Positions 9,519 through 18,427 of a stretch of 64,000 nucleotides of DNA are shown here, one piece after another. Made by a program: the position numbers and the translations under genes. This stretch comes from Streptomyces geranii (GTDB taxonomy: Bacteria; Actinomycetota; Actinomycetes; Streptomycetales; Streptomycetaceae): positions 1 to 64,000 of the forward strand of contig NZ_PJME01000017.1 in the NCBI RefSeq assembly GCF_002954775.1. Reading direction: 5' to 3'. Position 1 is the stretch's first letter, and each line of letters opens with the position of its first letter. Below the pieces are notes generated by a model. The model did not search any database. It had not been told where the DNA came from and was given only the letters and a program-made list of their open reading frames with translations.

Positions 9519-10535
9519 TCAGGCTGGTCCGGACGTCACCGGGCCGGCGGGCGACTGGACGCTCAGGGCCGTCTGGCGGTACTCCCTCGGCGAGACCCCG
9601 TACGCCGTCCGGAACGCCCGGGTGAAGTCGGCTGCCCGGGGGAAGCCCCAGTGGGCGGCGATGGTGTGGATCGGTGTGGTGCGCAGGGTCGGGGTGGACA
9701 GGTCCCGGCGGGCGCCCTCCAGGCGCTGGGAGCGTATCCATGCCGCCACCGTCTCGCCCTGGGGCTGCTGTTGGAAGACCCGGTGCAGGTAGCTGACCGA
9801 GATGTTGTGGGCCGCCGCTATCACCGGCGGGGTCAACTCCGGGTCGTGCAGGTTCTGTTGAACGAACGCGCGGATGCGTTCCGTCAGGGCCTGCTGGCGG
9901 GTCTCCGGGGGCAGGGCGGTCTCGGCGTCCAGGAGGCTGGCCAGCCAGGCGGTGAGGAGGTCGACCACGACTCTGCCCAGGCGGGGTGCGTCGGCGGGCC
10001 GGAGGGTGTGGGCCTGGCGGTTCAGGCCGGTGAGGTGGTCGGTCAGCAGGGCGCCGATTCCCTCGTGGCCGGGCAGGCGCCGGTTCAGCAACTCCCTTAC
10101 GCGGTGCGGGGGGAGGGGGATAAGGGCCTTGGGGATGTCCAGGCCGATGCCTGTGACGACCCGGCGTTCGTGGTCGTCCGCCGGGCGGAAGTCGTAGGGG
10201 CGCGAGCTGTCGACCAGGTGCAGGTCGTGGGGGCCGAAGGCGGTGTTCCGGCCCGCGTGGTCGAGGGCCATTCCGTCGTCGAGCATCAGGGTCAGGTGGT
10301 ACAGCTCCTGGTCGTCCTGGCGCACCATGCGCGTGCTCCGGTGGAACCGTGTCGGCAGGAACGACGCCCGCATCACCGTGGCCGGGCCCAGCTCCAACAG
10401 CCTTAGCTCGCCCCAGAATCGGGCCGCGTGCGTGCTGATGAACTCGTTCGAGCGGGTACGGGCGATCAGTTCCCGCCAGTAGTCGAACCTGTCCTCGGCG
10501 GGCACGTCCTCGCTGTGGAACACCGTCCCGATCAT
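9519..10535 (-). CDS. AraC-family transcriptional regulator
   Basis: A 338-aa regulator. Residues about 1-200 form the cupin-like ligand/sensing domain of the AraC_binding_2 type (starts FHSEDVPAEDRFDYWRE, typical of this family). Residues about 225-325 hold two helix-turn-helix motifs (VIAAAHNISVSYLHRVFQ, and IHTIAAHWGFPRAADFTRAFR followed by YGVSPREYR). ATG 10535 starts exactly at this conserved opening. It lies 8 bp after the lipoprotein gene on the same strand, so the two may be co-transcribed. Its regulon is not apparent. Confidence 0.93.
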   Translation of the reverse strand: MIGTVFHSEDVPAEDRFDYWRELIARTRSNEFISTHAARFWGELRLLELGPATVMRASFLPTRFHRSTRMVRQDDQELYHLTLMLDDGMALDHAGRNTAFGPHDLHLVDSSRPYDFRPADDHERRVVTGIGLDIPKALIPLPPHRVRELLNRRLPGHEGIGALLTDHLTGLNRQAHTLRPADAPRLGRVVVDLLTAWLASLLDAETALPPETRQQALTERIRAFVQQNLHDPELTPPVIAAAHNISVSYLHRVFQQQPQGETVAAWIRSQRLEGARRDLSTPTLRTTPIHTIAAHWGFPRAADFTRAFRTAYGVSPREYRQTALSVQSPAGPVTSGPA

Positions 10536-10543
10536 CCCGGGCC

Positions 10544-11143
10544 TCAGTCCGGACAGCCTGCCGTCGAACCGTCCGCCGCCCCGGACGTGACGGCCACTCG
10601 GTAGCCGGTGCCGGAGGCGAACTCGGGCCCCGTCACGCTCTCTTCGGCGTCGAGGATCTCCCGCGTCAGGAAGTACACGTCCAACTGCGTCGTGTCGTCG
10701 GCCTTCGTGCCGAGGGTGAAGCACAGGCTCGTGGGTCCGTCGGCGGACGCGGACCCACGGGTGGCCCGGGACGGCTGCCAGCCCGCGCGCTCCGCCGCCG
10801 CCCGGTAGTGCCGGGTCACCTCGGCCTTGTCGCCCTCGCCGCCGGGGAGGACGTACGTCCGCTCGGCGTACAGCCATACCTCGCCGCTGTCCGTCCAGCA
10901 GCCCGCGTCGAGCTTCTCGAAGCCCTTGGGCACGACCGTCCCCTGCGGCCGGGAGCCGAGGATGCCGTGCGCCTTCAGCTCGTCGACGCGGCTCTCGGTG
11001 CCGTCGCAGCCCGCGTCGGAGGCGGCGTCCACCAGGGTCTGGCAGCCGGTGAGGGCTCCGGTCGCCAGTGTCGCCGCCGAGAGGAGGGCGGCGCCCCGGC
11101 CGGATCTGCTGCGAAGTGCCAAGCCGACTCCCGTGGTTGACAT
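10544..11143 (-). CDS. Putative lipoprotein
   Basis: A 199-aa exported protein. A basic N-terminus and hydrophobic stretch lead to a lipobox ALTGC with the lipidated cysteine at residue 34. The mature part contains several further cysteines (GCDGTES, AGCWTDSG, SLCFTLG, and a C-terminal AGCPD) likely to form disulphides on the outside. No named domain is recognised. It is upstream of and on the same strand as the AraC regulator. Confidence 0.8.
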   Translation of the reverse strand: MSTTGVGLALRSRSGRGAALLSAATLATGALTGCQTLVDAASDAGCDGTESRVDELKAHGILGSRPQGTVVPKGFEKLDAGCWTDSGEVWLYAERTYVLPGGEGDKAEVTRHYRAAAERAGWQPSRATRGSASADGPTSLCFTLGTKADDTTQLDVYFLTREILDAEESVTGPEFASGTGYRVAVTSGAADGSTAGCPD

Positions 11144-11249
11144 CGACTCGGGCCGTCCATCCCGCCAACTGGCCCGAATTCATGCGGTCGGTGAGATTAT
11201 CATCCCCCTCGCGACCGCCTCCGTCATCACTGCTCAGCCGCTCAGCCGC

Positions 11250-12089
11250 TCAGCCCTTCACCGCCGAACTCGCCACCCCCTGCACGAACCAGCGCTGGAA
11301 GAAGAGGAAGACGATCAGCACGGGCAGGACCAGGAGCACCCCGAAGGCGAGCGTCTGCCCCCAGTCCGGCGGGAGTTGGGCCTGGAACACGCTCATCTCC
11401 AGGGGGAGGGGCCGGACCGCCGGGTCGGACACCATCAGGACCGGCCAGAGGAACGAGCCCCACTGGGTGAGGAACGTCAGGATCGCCACCGACGCGAACG
11501 CCGGCTTCGACATCGGGACGACGATCGCGAAGAACGTACGCCACGGGCCCGCCCCGTCGATACGGGCCGCCTCCTCGATGCTCGGCGGGATCGAGCGGAA
11601 GAACGTGTGGAACTGGTAGACCGAGAAGGCGTTGGCGATGAACGGGAGCGCCAGGATGTAGAGCGTGTTGCGCTGGTCGTTGAACATGTAGAAGAGCGGG
11701 ACCGCCACCGACTCGAATGGGACCAGCATCAGGAGGAGGATCAGGGTGAAGACCGCGTTCCTGCCCCGCCACTTCAGCCTCGACAGGCCGTACGCCGCCA
11801 TCGAGTTGACGAACAGGCCGCCCGTCACCACCACGAACGCCAGCAGCAGTGAGACGCCCATGAAGCGCCAGAAGTAGCCGGTGCTGTCGGAGTCGAGGTT
11901 GTCCAGGACCGCTGTGTAGTTGTCGAAGGACAGGTGGGTGGGGAGGAAGCCGGAGAGGCCGTTCAGGACCTCGTCCGAGGGCTTGAGGCTGCCCAGGAAC
12001 AGGTAGATCACCGGCAGCGCGAAGACGAACGCCAGGACGGACAGGACGGCGTAGTCGAGAAAGCGGCGCAGGGGTGTGCGGGGCATCAT
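11250..12089 (-). CDS. Carbohydrate ABC transporter permease (MalG-like)
   Basis: A 279-aa inner-membrane permease with six hydrophobic segments. It carries the EAA loop (SIEEAARIDGAGPWRTFFAIVVP) that contacts the ATPase. Together with the permease encoded just upstream and the binding protein, it forms a CUT1-type sugar importer. Its ATG shares one base with the upstream stop codon (TGATG), so translation is coupled. No ATPase gene is present; Streptomyces CUT1 systems usually share the MsiK ATPase encoded elsewhere. Confidence 0.95.
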   Translation of the reverse strand: MMPRTPLRRFLDYAVLSVLAFVFALPVIYLFLGSLKPSDEVLNGLSGFLPTHLSFDNYTAVLDNLDSDSTGYFWRFMGVSLLLAFVVVTGGLFVNSMAAYGLSRLKWRGRNAVFTLILLLMLVPFESVAVPLFYMFNDQRNTLYILALPFIANAFSVYQFHTFFRSIPPSIEEAARIDGAGPWRTFFAIVVPMSKPAFASVAILTFLTQWGSFLWPVLMVSDPAVRPLPLEMSVFQAQLPPDWGQTLAFGVLLVLPVLIVFLFFQRWFVQGVASSAVKG

Positions 12090-13069
12090 CAGTCCTCGTT
12101 GTCTGGGCGGACCACACGGCGCTGGACGACCGTCAGGGCCACGACGATCAGGAAGAAGACGACCGTGATCGCGGCTGCCTGGCCGACGTTGTTCTGGTCG
12201 AAGGCCGTCGTCACGGCCTGGTACATCACCGTGCGGGCCGCGTCCTCGTCGAGGCCGCCGCCCTTGACCAGGACGTACACCTGGTCGAAGACCCGGAACG
12301 ACAGCACCGAGGTGAGCATCGCGACGAAGACGAGCGTGCCCCGGATGCCCGGCAGGGTGACGTGGCGGAACTGCTGCCAGGCGGTGGCGCGGTCCAGCCG
12401 GGCCGCCTCGTACAGCTCGGTCGGGATCTGCTGGAGGCCCGCCAGCAGGATGACCATCTGGAAGCCCACGCCCTGCCACACCGACAGCACGATGATCGAC
12501 GCCATCGCCGTGGCACCGTCGCCGAGCCAGTCGAAGGCGCCCCAGTTGCCGAAACTCACCGCGTGCAGCGCGGAGTTGAGCATGCCCTGGTCGCTGCGGG
12601 CCAGGATGAGCCGCCAGATCACCGCGACCAGCGCCATCGGGAAGACGACCGGCAGGAAGAAGAGGGACCGGAACACGCCGATCGCCCTGAGTTTGCGGTT
12701 GAGGAGGATGGCCAGGCCCAGGGCCAGCCCTGTTTGGAGGGGTACCACGACCACCGCGAAGGTGAGGTTGTTCAGCAGGGCGCGGAGGAACGGGCCCGAG
12801 AGGTCCGGGTCCGTGAACAGGCGGCGGTACTGCTCCAGGCCGAAGAAGGTGGGCGCGAGCGGGGAGCCGAGGCGGACGTTGTAGAAGGAGAGGACCACGG
12901 CGTACACGAACGGGACGCCGACGAACGCGACGAGTCCTACGACGGCCGGGGCGGACATCAGCAGTCCGTGCAGCCAGTCGCGGTTCTCGCGGCCCTGCCG
13001 CCGTGCCGGTCGTACCGTACGCGCCGGTCGCGTCGGGCGCGAGGGCTTCATGGGTGTCACGGAATTCAC
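12089..13069 (-). CDS. Sugar ABC transporter permease (MalF-like)
   Basis: A 326-aa permease with a basic ~30-residue N-terminus, then six membrane segments starting at LLMSAPAVVGLVAFVGVPFVYA. The EAA motif (LYEAARLDRATAWQQFRHVTLP) is present. It is the first of two permeases after the binding-protein gene. A 13-bp hairpin lies between it and the binding protein and may lower its expression relative to that gene. The ATG at 13069 opens the reading frame; a Met at residue 7 is an alternative. Confidence 0.95.
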   Translation of the reverse strand: MNSVTPMKPSRPTRPARTVRPARRQGRENRDWLHGLLMSAPAVVGLVAFVGVPFVYAVVLSFYNVRLGSPLAPTFFGLEQYRRLFTDPDLSGPFLRALLNNLTFAVVVVPLQTGLALGLAILLNRKLRAIGVFRSLFFLPVVFPMALVAVIWRLILARSDQGMLNSALHAVSFGNWGAFDWLGDGATAMASIIVLSVWQGVGFQMVILLAGLQQIPTELYEAARLDRATAWQQFRHVTLPGIRGTLVFVAMLTSVLSFRVFDQVYVLVKGGGLDEDAARTVMYQAVTTAFDQNNVGQAAAITVVFFLIVVALTVVQRRVVRPDNED

Positions 13070-13088
13070 GGGTGGGTCCTGTTCCCGG

Positions 13089-13119
13089 CGGGGCGGGCGC
13101 GGCGGTCGCGCCCGCCCCG
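13089..13119 (-). terminator. Intercistronic hairpin after sugar-binding protein gene
   Basis: CGGGGCGGGCGCG (13089-13101) and its exact complement CGCGCCCGCCCCG (13107-13119) form a 13-bp perfect stem with a 5-base loop between the binding-protein stop and the permease start. No T-run follows. Such hairpins commonly stabilise the binding-protein mRNA or partly end transcription, giving more binding protein than permease. Confidence 0.7.
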
Positions 13120-13129
13120 GCCGACGGTC

Positions 13130-14473
13130 CTACGGGATCTGGTAGCCGGCGTTGTCGGAGAAGTCCTGGTCGATGGCGCGGGCGGCCTTCTCCAGGGCGC
13201 TCTTGGGGTCGGCGCCGCCATAGATCGAGTTGAGGGCCTCGCTGAACTTGGCGGTGACGACCGGGTATCCGGCGGTCACCGGACGGGTCACCGCCACACA
13301 GGACTTGGTGATGTCGGTGTCGCCGCACGGCTTGGCCAGCTGGTCGGAGTAGAGCTGGAGCGGGCCGCCCTGCTTGTACAGCTCGCTCTTCGCCAGCGCT
13401 GTCTTCGTCGCCGGCACCGCTCCGTTGGCCGCCGTCATCGCCGTGACGTTGGTGTCGTCCAGGAGGGTGTCCAGGAACGTACCGGCGGCCTTCGCGTTCT
13501 TGCTGTCGGCGCCGATGCCCCAGGCCCAGGAGCCCTGGCCGGTCTTGGGGCCGTTGCCGAAGTCGGGCAGCGGCAGGACGACGAGGTCGTCACCGAGGGC
13601 CTCGCTGTAGGCCGGGTACATCCAGTGGCCGACCCAGCTCAGGGCGACCCGGCCCTTGGCGAAGGCGTTGCCGTCGGTGTTCGGGTCGACGTACGTCTTC
13701 CAGGACTGGAAGGTCTTCAGGGCCGAGACCACGGCCGGGGTGTCGAGGGCGCCCTCCGCCTTGCCGTCCTTGAGGAGGGAACCGCCCGCCGACCAGACGA
13801 TCGGGGCGAAGCCGTACGTGCCCCACTCGTTGGCGTAGCCGCCGGTCTCCTGGAGGTCGAGGGTCTTGCCGTCGGAGTCCTTGGCCTGCAGCGCCTTGAG
13901 CGCGGCGGTGAACTGCGCCGCCGTCCAGTCGTCGGACAGGCCCGTCGGGTACTTCACCCCGGCCGCGTCCAGCAGCTTCTTGTTGCCGTAGATCCCGAGC
14001 CCGGAGTCGAACATGCCCAGGCCGTAGTGCTTGCCGTCGATCTCGCCCTGCGCCTTGCTCGCGTCGGTGGCGTTGCCCATCGTCGCGGAGGAGACGTAGT
14101 CGTCGATCGGGGCGAGCTTCTTGTTGTAGACGAAGTTCGCCATCGTCGGGCCGTCGAACTCCATCACGTCCGGCAGGTCGGAGGCGCTGGTCGCGGTGAT
14201 GGTCTTGGTGTAGTCGGCCTCGGGGATCAGCTTCAGGTCGACCTTGACCGCGCTCTGCGAGGAGTTGAAGGACTTCACCGCGTTCTGCAGCGCGGCGGCC
14301 TCGCTCTTCTGGCCCTGGTGGGCCCAGACACTGATCGTGCCCTTGCCGCTGCCCGCCTCGGCGGAGGTGTCCGTGCCGCCGCCCGAGCCACCGCAGGCGG
14401 CCAGCGCCACCAGGGGCGCGAGCGCCAGGCCCGTACAGGCGATGCGGCGGTACTTTCTGCTGGTCGCGCTCAT
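13130..14473 (-). CDS. Extracellular sugar-binding lipoprotein of ABC importer
   Basis: A 447-aa solute-binding protein of the SBP_bac_1 type, displayed on the outer face of the membrane. The signal peptide ends in lipobox LAAC with Cys27, followed by a Gly/Ser linker. The mature protein starts with GTISVWAHQG and contains the family pattern of two lobes (LPDVMEFDGPTMANFV; GLGIYGNKKLLDAAG; KGRVALSWVGHW). The start ATG 14473 has a GGAGG site. It lies between the LacI gene and the two permeases, all on one strand, and divergent from two glycosidases. The cargo is probably an oligosaccharide those enzymes cleave. Confidence 0.95.
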   Translation of the reverse strand: MSATSRKYRRIACTGLALAPLVALAACGGSGGGTDTSAEAGSGKGTISVWAHQGQKSEAAALQNAVKSFNSSQSAVKVDLKLIPEADYTKTITATSASDLPDVMEFDGPTMANFVYNKKLAPIDDYVSSATMGNATDASKAQGEIDGKHYGLGMFDSGLGIYGNKKLLDAAGVKYPTGLSDDWTAAQFTAALKALQAKDSDGKTLDLQETGGYANEWGTYGFAPIVWSAGGSLLKDGKAEGALDTPAVVSALKTFQSWKTYVDPNTDGNAFAKGRVALSWVGHWMYPAYSEALGDDLVVLPLPDFGNGPKTGQGSWAWGIGADSKNAKAAGTFLDTLLDDTNVTAMTAANGAVPATKTALAKSELYKQGGPLQLYSDQLAKPCGDTDITKSCVAVTRPVTAGYPVVTAKFSEALNSIYGGADPKSALEKAARAIDQDFSDNAGYQIP

Positions 14474-14555
14474 GGCTGTGCCTCCGTGCTGGCGAGGGTT
14501 TCGACGTGCTGACGTGTCTGTGGGGTTCGGTCGGACTGGGTGGGGCTCGGTGGGG

Positions 14556-15578
14556 TTACTGCGGGCCGCGCGGGCTCGGCGGGGCCGTGGTCTCACGCAG
14601 GACGAGGCGGATGGGCATCCGCACCTGCCCGGCGGGCGGGTCGGCCTCGGGCTCGTCGAGCTGACGCAGGAGCAGGCGGGCGGCTTCCGCGCCCTGCCGG
14701 GCGACCGGCTGGGCGACAGTGGTCAGGCCGACCACGTCGGAGAGTTCGTGGTCGTCGAAGCCGACGACGGACACGTCGTCCGGCACCTTCAGCCGGTGCC
14801 TGCGCAGGGCGCGCAGCGCGCCCATCGCCATCTCGTCGGACTGCGCGAACACGGCCGTCGGCGGCCGGGCGGCGGCCAGCAGCTCGGTCATCGCCCGCTC
14901 ACCGCCGTCGACGGTGTAGTCACCGTCCGCCTCCAGCGCCGGATCGTGCGCGATCCCGGCGTCGGCCAGGACGTCCAGGTAGGCGTTGCGGCGCTCGACG
15001 GGCGTCGTCCAGTGCAGCGGGCCGCTGGAGCCGCTGATCATGCCGATCCTGCGGTGGCCCAGGTTCACCAGATGCCGTACGGCGCTCTCGGTGCCGGCCC
15101 GGTCGTCGATGCCGACGACGGTGAAGCCGGGCCGGGCGCCGCCGACCGTGCTGGCCAGCGGCACGCCCAGTGAGCGCAGCGCGGCCGACTCCGCCTCGTC
15201 GGGGATGAGGAGCGACAGCACCGCGTCCACCCGCTTGCGCACCGGCAGCTTGGTGAAGAAACGCTTGCGTGTCTCCGGCGAGCCCAGGTTGTACAGCAGG
15301 ACGTCGTACCCGGCGGCGCTGAACTCGCGCTCGGCGGCGTCCAGCACGGTGCCGAAGAACCAGCGGCCCACGTACGGGACCACGACCCCGATCGTGTACG
15401 TGCGCCCGCTGGCCAGGCTGGACGCGGAGCGCGAGGCGGTGTAGCCGAGCTGGGAGGCGAGGGCCGCGATCTGCGCCCGTACCTCCTCCGACACCCCCGG
15501 CCGGCCGCGCAGCGCGCGGGACACGGTGGACGCCGAGACTCCGGCGGCACGGGCGACGTCGGTGATGCTGGCCGTCAC
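14556..15578 (-). CDS. LacI-family transcriptional regulator
   Basis: A 340-aa repressor. Residues 1-60 form the HTH and hinge helix (SITDVARAAGVSASTVSRALRG), and the rest is the periplasmic-binding-like sugar-sensing domain (IGVVVPYVGRWFFGTVLDAAE; VVGFDDHELSDVVGLTTV). It is first in the importer gene order and divergent from the GH32-like gene. A LacI-type operator and a second 14-bp palindrome lie in the shared promoter. It likely represses both directions until sugar is present. Confidence 0.95.
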   Translation of the reverse strand: MTASITDVARAAGVSASTVSRALRGRPGVSEEVRAQIAALASQLGYTASRSASSLASGRTYTIGVVVPYVGRWFFGTVLDAAEREFSAAGYDVLLYNLGSPETRKRFFTKLPVRKRVDAVLSLLIPDEAESAALRSLGVPLASTVGGARPGFTVVGIDDRAGTESAVRHLVNLGHRRIGMISGSSGPLHWTTPVERRNAYLDVLADAGIAHDPALEADGDYTVDGGERAMTELLAAARPPTAVFAQSDEMAMGALRALRRHRLKVPDDVSVVGFDDHELSDVVGLTTVAQPVARQGAEAARLLLRQLDEPEADPPAGQVRMPIRLVLRETTAPPSPRGPQ

Positions 15579-15599
15579 GGCGGATACCTCCCGTTGATG

Positions 15600-15613
15600 T
15601 CACATCGATGTGA
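15600..15613. promoter_or_regulatory. 14-bp perfect palindrome, candidate operator
   Basis: TCACATCGATGTGA is a perfect palindrome 22 bp upstream of the lacI start. It differs from the LacI-like site 40 bp further on, so it may be bound by a second regulator or be a second-class site for the same one. Confidence 0.5.
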
Positions 15614-15651
15614 TCTGTGGGTGACGTGACCGTAGACCCGCCCATGCTGTT

Positions 15652-15667
15652 GCGCAAGCGTTTGCGT
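15652..15667. promoter_or_regulatory. Candidate LacI-family operator
   Basis: GCGCAAG-CG-TTTGCGT is a near-perfect inverted repeat centred on CG, the standard architecture of LacI/GalR operators. It sits between divergent lacI and the GH32-like gene, where it could control both. Confidence 0.7.
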
Positions 15668-15758
15668 TCATATTTACTTGGGCCGATTCTCAGGAGACCC
15701 TTTTGTTATCCGGCAACAGCGCATGCGTTTGGGCGCTGTGGAGCGACAGGAACCGCGT

Positions 15759-17138
15759 ATGCGATACGCCCCGCCCGGCCTCTGCGTGAACGACTTCGCC
15801 GTCCTGCGGGACGACGCGGACGGCACGTACGCGGTGCTGCATCTGCAGGGGCCCTGGACGGCCGAGTTCGACCATCTGCGGATGGAGACCTCCTTCGGCC
15901 GGGCGACCTCCACCGACCTGGTCGCCTGGCAGCCGCAGGGCACCGCCTTCGGGGTCGGTCTGCCCGGCCGCTTCGACCAGCAGGCGGTGTGGACTATGCA
16001 CCCGCTGCGGCACGGCGACGGATCGGCGATGTTCTACACGGGCGTGAGCGGACTGACGCCGGACGGCTGGCCGTTGCAGTCGGTCGGCCTGGCGTACTCC
16101 GACCGCACCGACGGCACCGGCTGGCGGCGGCACGGCACCGGGCCGGTTGTCGAGGCGGACCCGCGCTGGTACCGCACCGGGGAACGGATGGGCTGGCGCG
16201 ACCCGTTCGTCGTACGCGACGACGCTGACGGGACGGACGGGACGGGAGAGTCGGGAGGGGCGGGCGGCTGGGCGATGGTGATCTGCGCGAGCGACGCCTC
16301 CCTCCCGGTCGAGGTCAGCGGTTGCGTGGCCCTGGCGACCTCCACCGATCTGGAGCACTGGACCGTCCATCCGCCGCTCATCTCACCCGGTGACGTCGAC
16401 GAGTTGGAGTGCCCGGTCCTGGAGCGCCTCGACGACGGCGGCTGGCTGCTGCTCGGCTCCATCGGCGCCACGCGCGGCTTCGAGTCGTGGACGGCACCGG
16501 CCCTGCGCGGCCCCTGGACCCGACGCGGTCCCCTCGGCCCGACCGGCTCCTACGCACCCCGGGTCGTCGCCGCCCCCGACGGCACCCGCGTCGTCCTGCA
16601 CACCACACCCCGCCAGGTCGGCCTCACCGACACCGGGGAACGCTGCCGGGGAATGCTCGCGCAGCCCAAGTCCCTTGTCGTGGACGGGGATTCGGCGCCC
16701 CGCCTGGAGTGGTGGTCCGGCCTCGACGCCTGGCTGCTGCCCGAGACGACGGAGCCCGCGCCGCACGCGGTCGGGGACATCGACGTCGCCGGGCGGGTGG
16801 AGGTCACCCTGCGCACCGGCGACGACGGCAGCCCCGCCCTGGTCGTCGGCTGCGACGGCAAGAACCTCTGGATCACCGGCCCCACGGGCACGCCCCTGGG
16901 CGAGACCGTCCTGCCCGAGCCCGCGACCGCCCTGCGCGTCCTCACGGTCGGCGAGTACGTCGAGGTCTACGCGGACGGCGTCTTCGTCCTGACCGCCCTG
17001 TGCTACTCGGGCCGGCCCGCCCCCTGGACGGCGGTGACGGACGGACACACCCGCACCGTCCCGGTCCGCCCGGTCCGGCTGCCCGACCCCGACCGCGACG
17101 ACGCGTCCGCCGTATGGCCGGGTCCGGCCACGAGTTGA
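15759..17138 (+). CDS. GH32-like glycoside hydrolase (beta-fructosidase-type)
   Basis: A 459-aa five-bladed beta-propeller enzyme followed by a beta-sandwich domain. The three catalytic-type positions of clan GH-J are visible: VND near residue 12 (nucleophile position), WRDPF near 147, and ECP near 215 (acid/base position). The canonical WMNDPNG is altered to CVNDF, so it is a divergent member and fructan or sucrose specificity is only inferred. No signal peptide is seen, implying action on imported sugar in the cytoplasm. The frame is open from 15678, but ATG 15759 has AGGAA 6 bases ahead and starts the first blade; ATG 15723 is an alternative. The GH1 gene follows after 41 bp. Confidence 0.8.
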   Translation: MRYAPPGLCVNDFAVLRDDADGTYAVLHLQGPWTAEFDHLRMETSFGRATSTDLVAWQPQGTAFGVGLPGRFDQQAVWTMHPLRHGDGSAMFYTGVSGLTPDGWPLQSVGLAYSDRTDGTGWRRHGTGPVVEADPRWYRTGERMGWRDPFVVRDDADGTDGTGESGGAGGWAMVICASDASLPVEVSGCVALATSTDLEHWTVHPPLISPGDVDELECPVLERLDDGGWLLLGSIGATRGFESWTAPALRGPWTRRGPLGPTGSYAPRVVAAPDGTRVVLHTTPRQVGLTDTGERCRGMLAQPKSLVVDGDSAPRLEWWSGLDAWLLPETTEPAPHAVGDIDVAGRVEVTLRTGDDGSPALVVGCDGKNLWITGPTGTPLGETVLPEPATALRVLTVGEYVEVYADGVFVLTALCYSGRPAPWTAVTDGHTRTVPVRPVRLPDPDRDDASAVWPGPATS

Positions 17139-17179
17139 TGGGCCACGAGTCGAAACGCCGCGAGTTGAAAGGCTCCGCC

Positions 17180-18397
17180 ATGGAAACGACCCCCGCCGGT
17201 CTCCCCTTCTCCTTCCCCTTCCCCGACGGCTTCCTCTGGGGGGCCTCCACCGCCGCCCACCAGATCGAGGGGAACAACGTCAACAGCGACTGGTGGCACC
17301 GGGAACACGCCCCGGACACCACGCTCCCGGAACCCAGCGGCGACGCCTGCGACAGCTACCACCGCTGGCGCGAGGACATGGACCTGCTCGCCCGACTGGG
17401 CTTCACCGACTACCGGTTCAGCATCGAGTGGGCGCGTGTCGAACCGGCCCCCGGCCGCTTCTCGAAGGCGGAGATCGCCCACTACCGCCGTATGGTCGAA
17501 GGGGCGTTGGAGCGCGGGCTGCGTCCCATGGTCACCCTGCACCACTTCACCGTGCCGCACTGGTTCGCCGAGCGCGGCGGCTGGACGGCCGAGGGCGCGA
17601 TCGACCTCTTCGAACGCTACGTACGGGCCACCGCGCCGATCATCGCCACCGGCGTCCGTCACGTCTGCACCATCAACGAGCCCAACATGATCGCCCTGGC
17701 CGTCGCCTTCCGCGAGCTGGGCACCGAGGTCGCCCCCGTCGCGGGCATCCCGCTCCTCGACGAACCGACCACCGACGCGCTGATCGAGGCCCACCACCGG
17801 GCGCGGACGGCGCTGAAGTCGATCTCCCCCGACCTCCAGGTCGGCTGGTCCGTCGCCAACCAGGTCTACCAGGCACTGCCCGGCGCCGAAGCCGCGACCG
17901 CCGCCTACAGCCACCCCCGCGAGGACGTCTTCATCGAGGCCGCCCGCGACGACGACTGGATCGGCGTCCAGTCCTACACCCGTACGAGGATCGGCGCGGA
18001 CGGCCCGCTGCCAGCCCCTCCCGACGCCGAACTCACCCTCACCGGCTGGGAGTTCTACCCCGAGGCCACCGGTCACGCCCTGCGCCACACCGCCGCCCTC
18101 GTCGGCGACGTCCCGCTCATCGTCACCGAGAACGGCATCGCCACCGCCGACGACAGCCGCCGTGTCGCCTACTACACCGGCGCTCTCACCGCCGTCGCCG
18201 CCGCCCTGGAGGACGGCCTCGACATCCACGGCTACCTCGCCTGGAGCGCCCTCGACAACTACGAATGGGGCTCCTACCGGCCCACCTTCGGCCTCATCGC
18301 CGTGGACCCCGACACCTTCGTACGCACCCCCAAGCCCTCCGCGGCCTGGCTCGGCGGCCTCGCCCGCACCGGACGGCTGCCACGCGCCGACTTGTAA
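17180..18397 (+). CDS. GH1 family beta-glycosidase
   Basis: A 405-aa (beta/alpha)8-barrel retaining glycosidase. The acid/base glutamate is in TINEPN (Glu167) and the nucleophile glutamate in VTENG (Glu317). The N-terminal signature FPDGFLWGASTAAHQIEG is present. It is shorter than the usual 440-470 residues, mainly in loops. There is no signal peptide, so it acts on sugar brought in by the divergent importer. It follows the GH32-like gene closely on the same strand. The start ATG 17180 agrees with the family N-terminus. The frame runs open far upstream only because of codon bias. Confidence 0.93.
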   Translation: METTPAGLPFSFPFPDGFLWGASTAAHQIEGNNVNSDWWHREHAPDTTLPEPSGDACDSYHRWREDMDLLARLGFTDYRFSIEWARVEPAPGRFSKAEIAHYRRMVEGALERGLRPMVTLHHFTVPHWFAERGGWTAEGAIDLFERYVRATAPIIATGVRHVCTINEPNMIALAVAFRELGTEVAPVAGIPLLDEPTTDALIEAHHRARTALKSISPDLQVGWSVANQVYQALPGAEAATAAYSHPREDVFIEAARDDDWIGVQSYTRTRIGADGPLPAPPDAELTLTGWEFYPEATGHALRHTAALVGDVPLIVTENGIATADDSRRVAYYTGALTAVAAALEDGLDIHGYLAWSALDNYEWGSYRPTFGLIAVDPDTFVRTPKPSAAWLGGLARTGRLPRADL

Positions 18398-18427
18398 GGG
18401 AGAGGGGGAAGGGCTGGGGGAGGTGGG

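Noticed and set aside
12074..14512. An 812-residue plus-strand frame opposite the sugar-importer genes
   Set aside because: It is a shadow of the permease and binding-protein genes; no domain and no ribosome-binding site.
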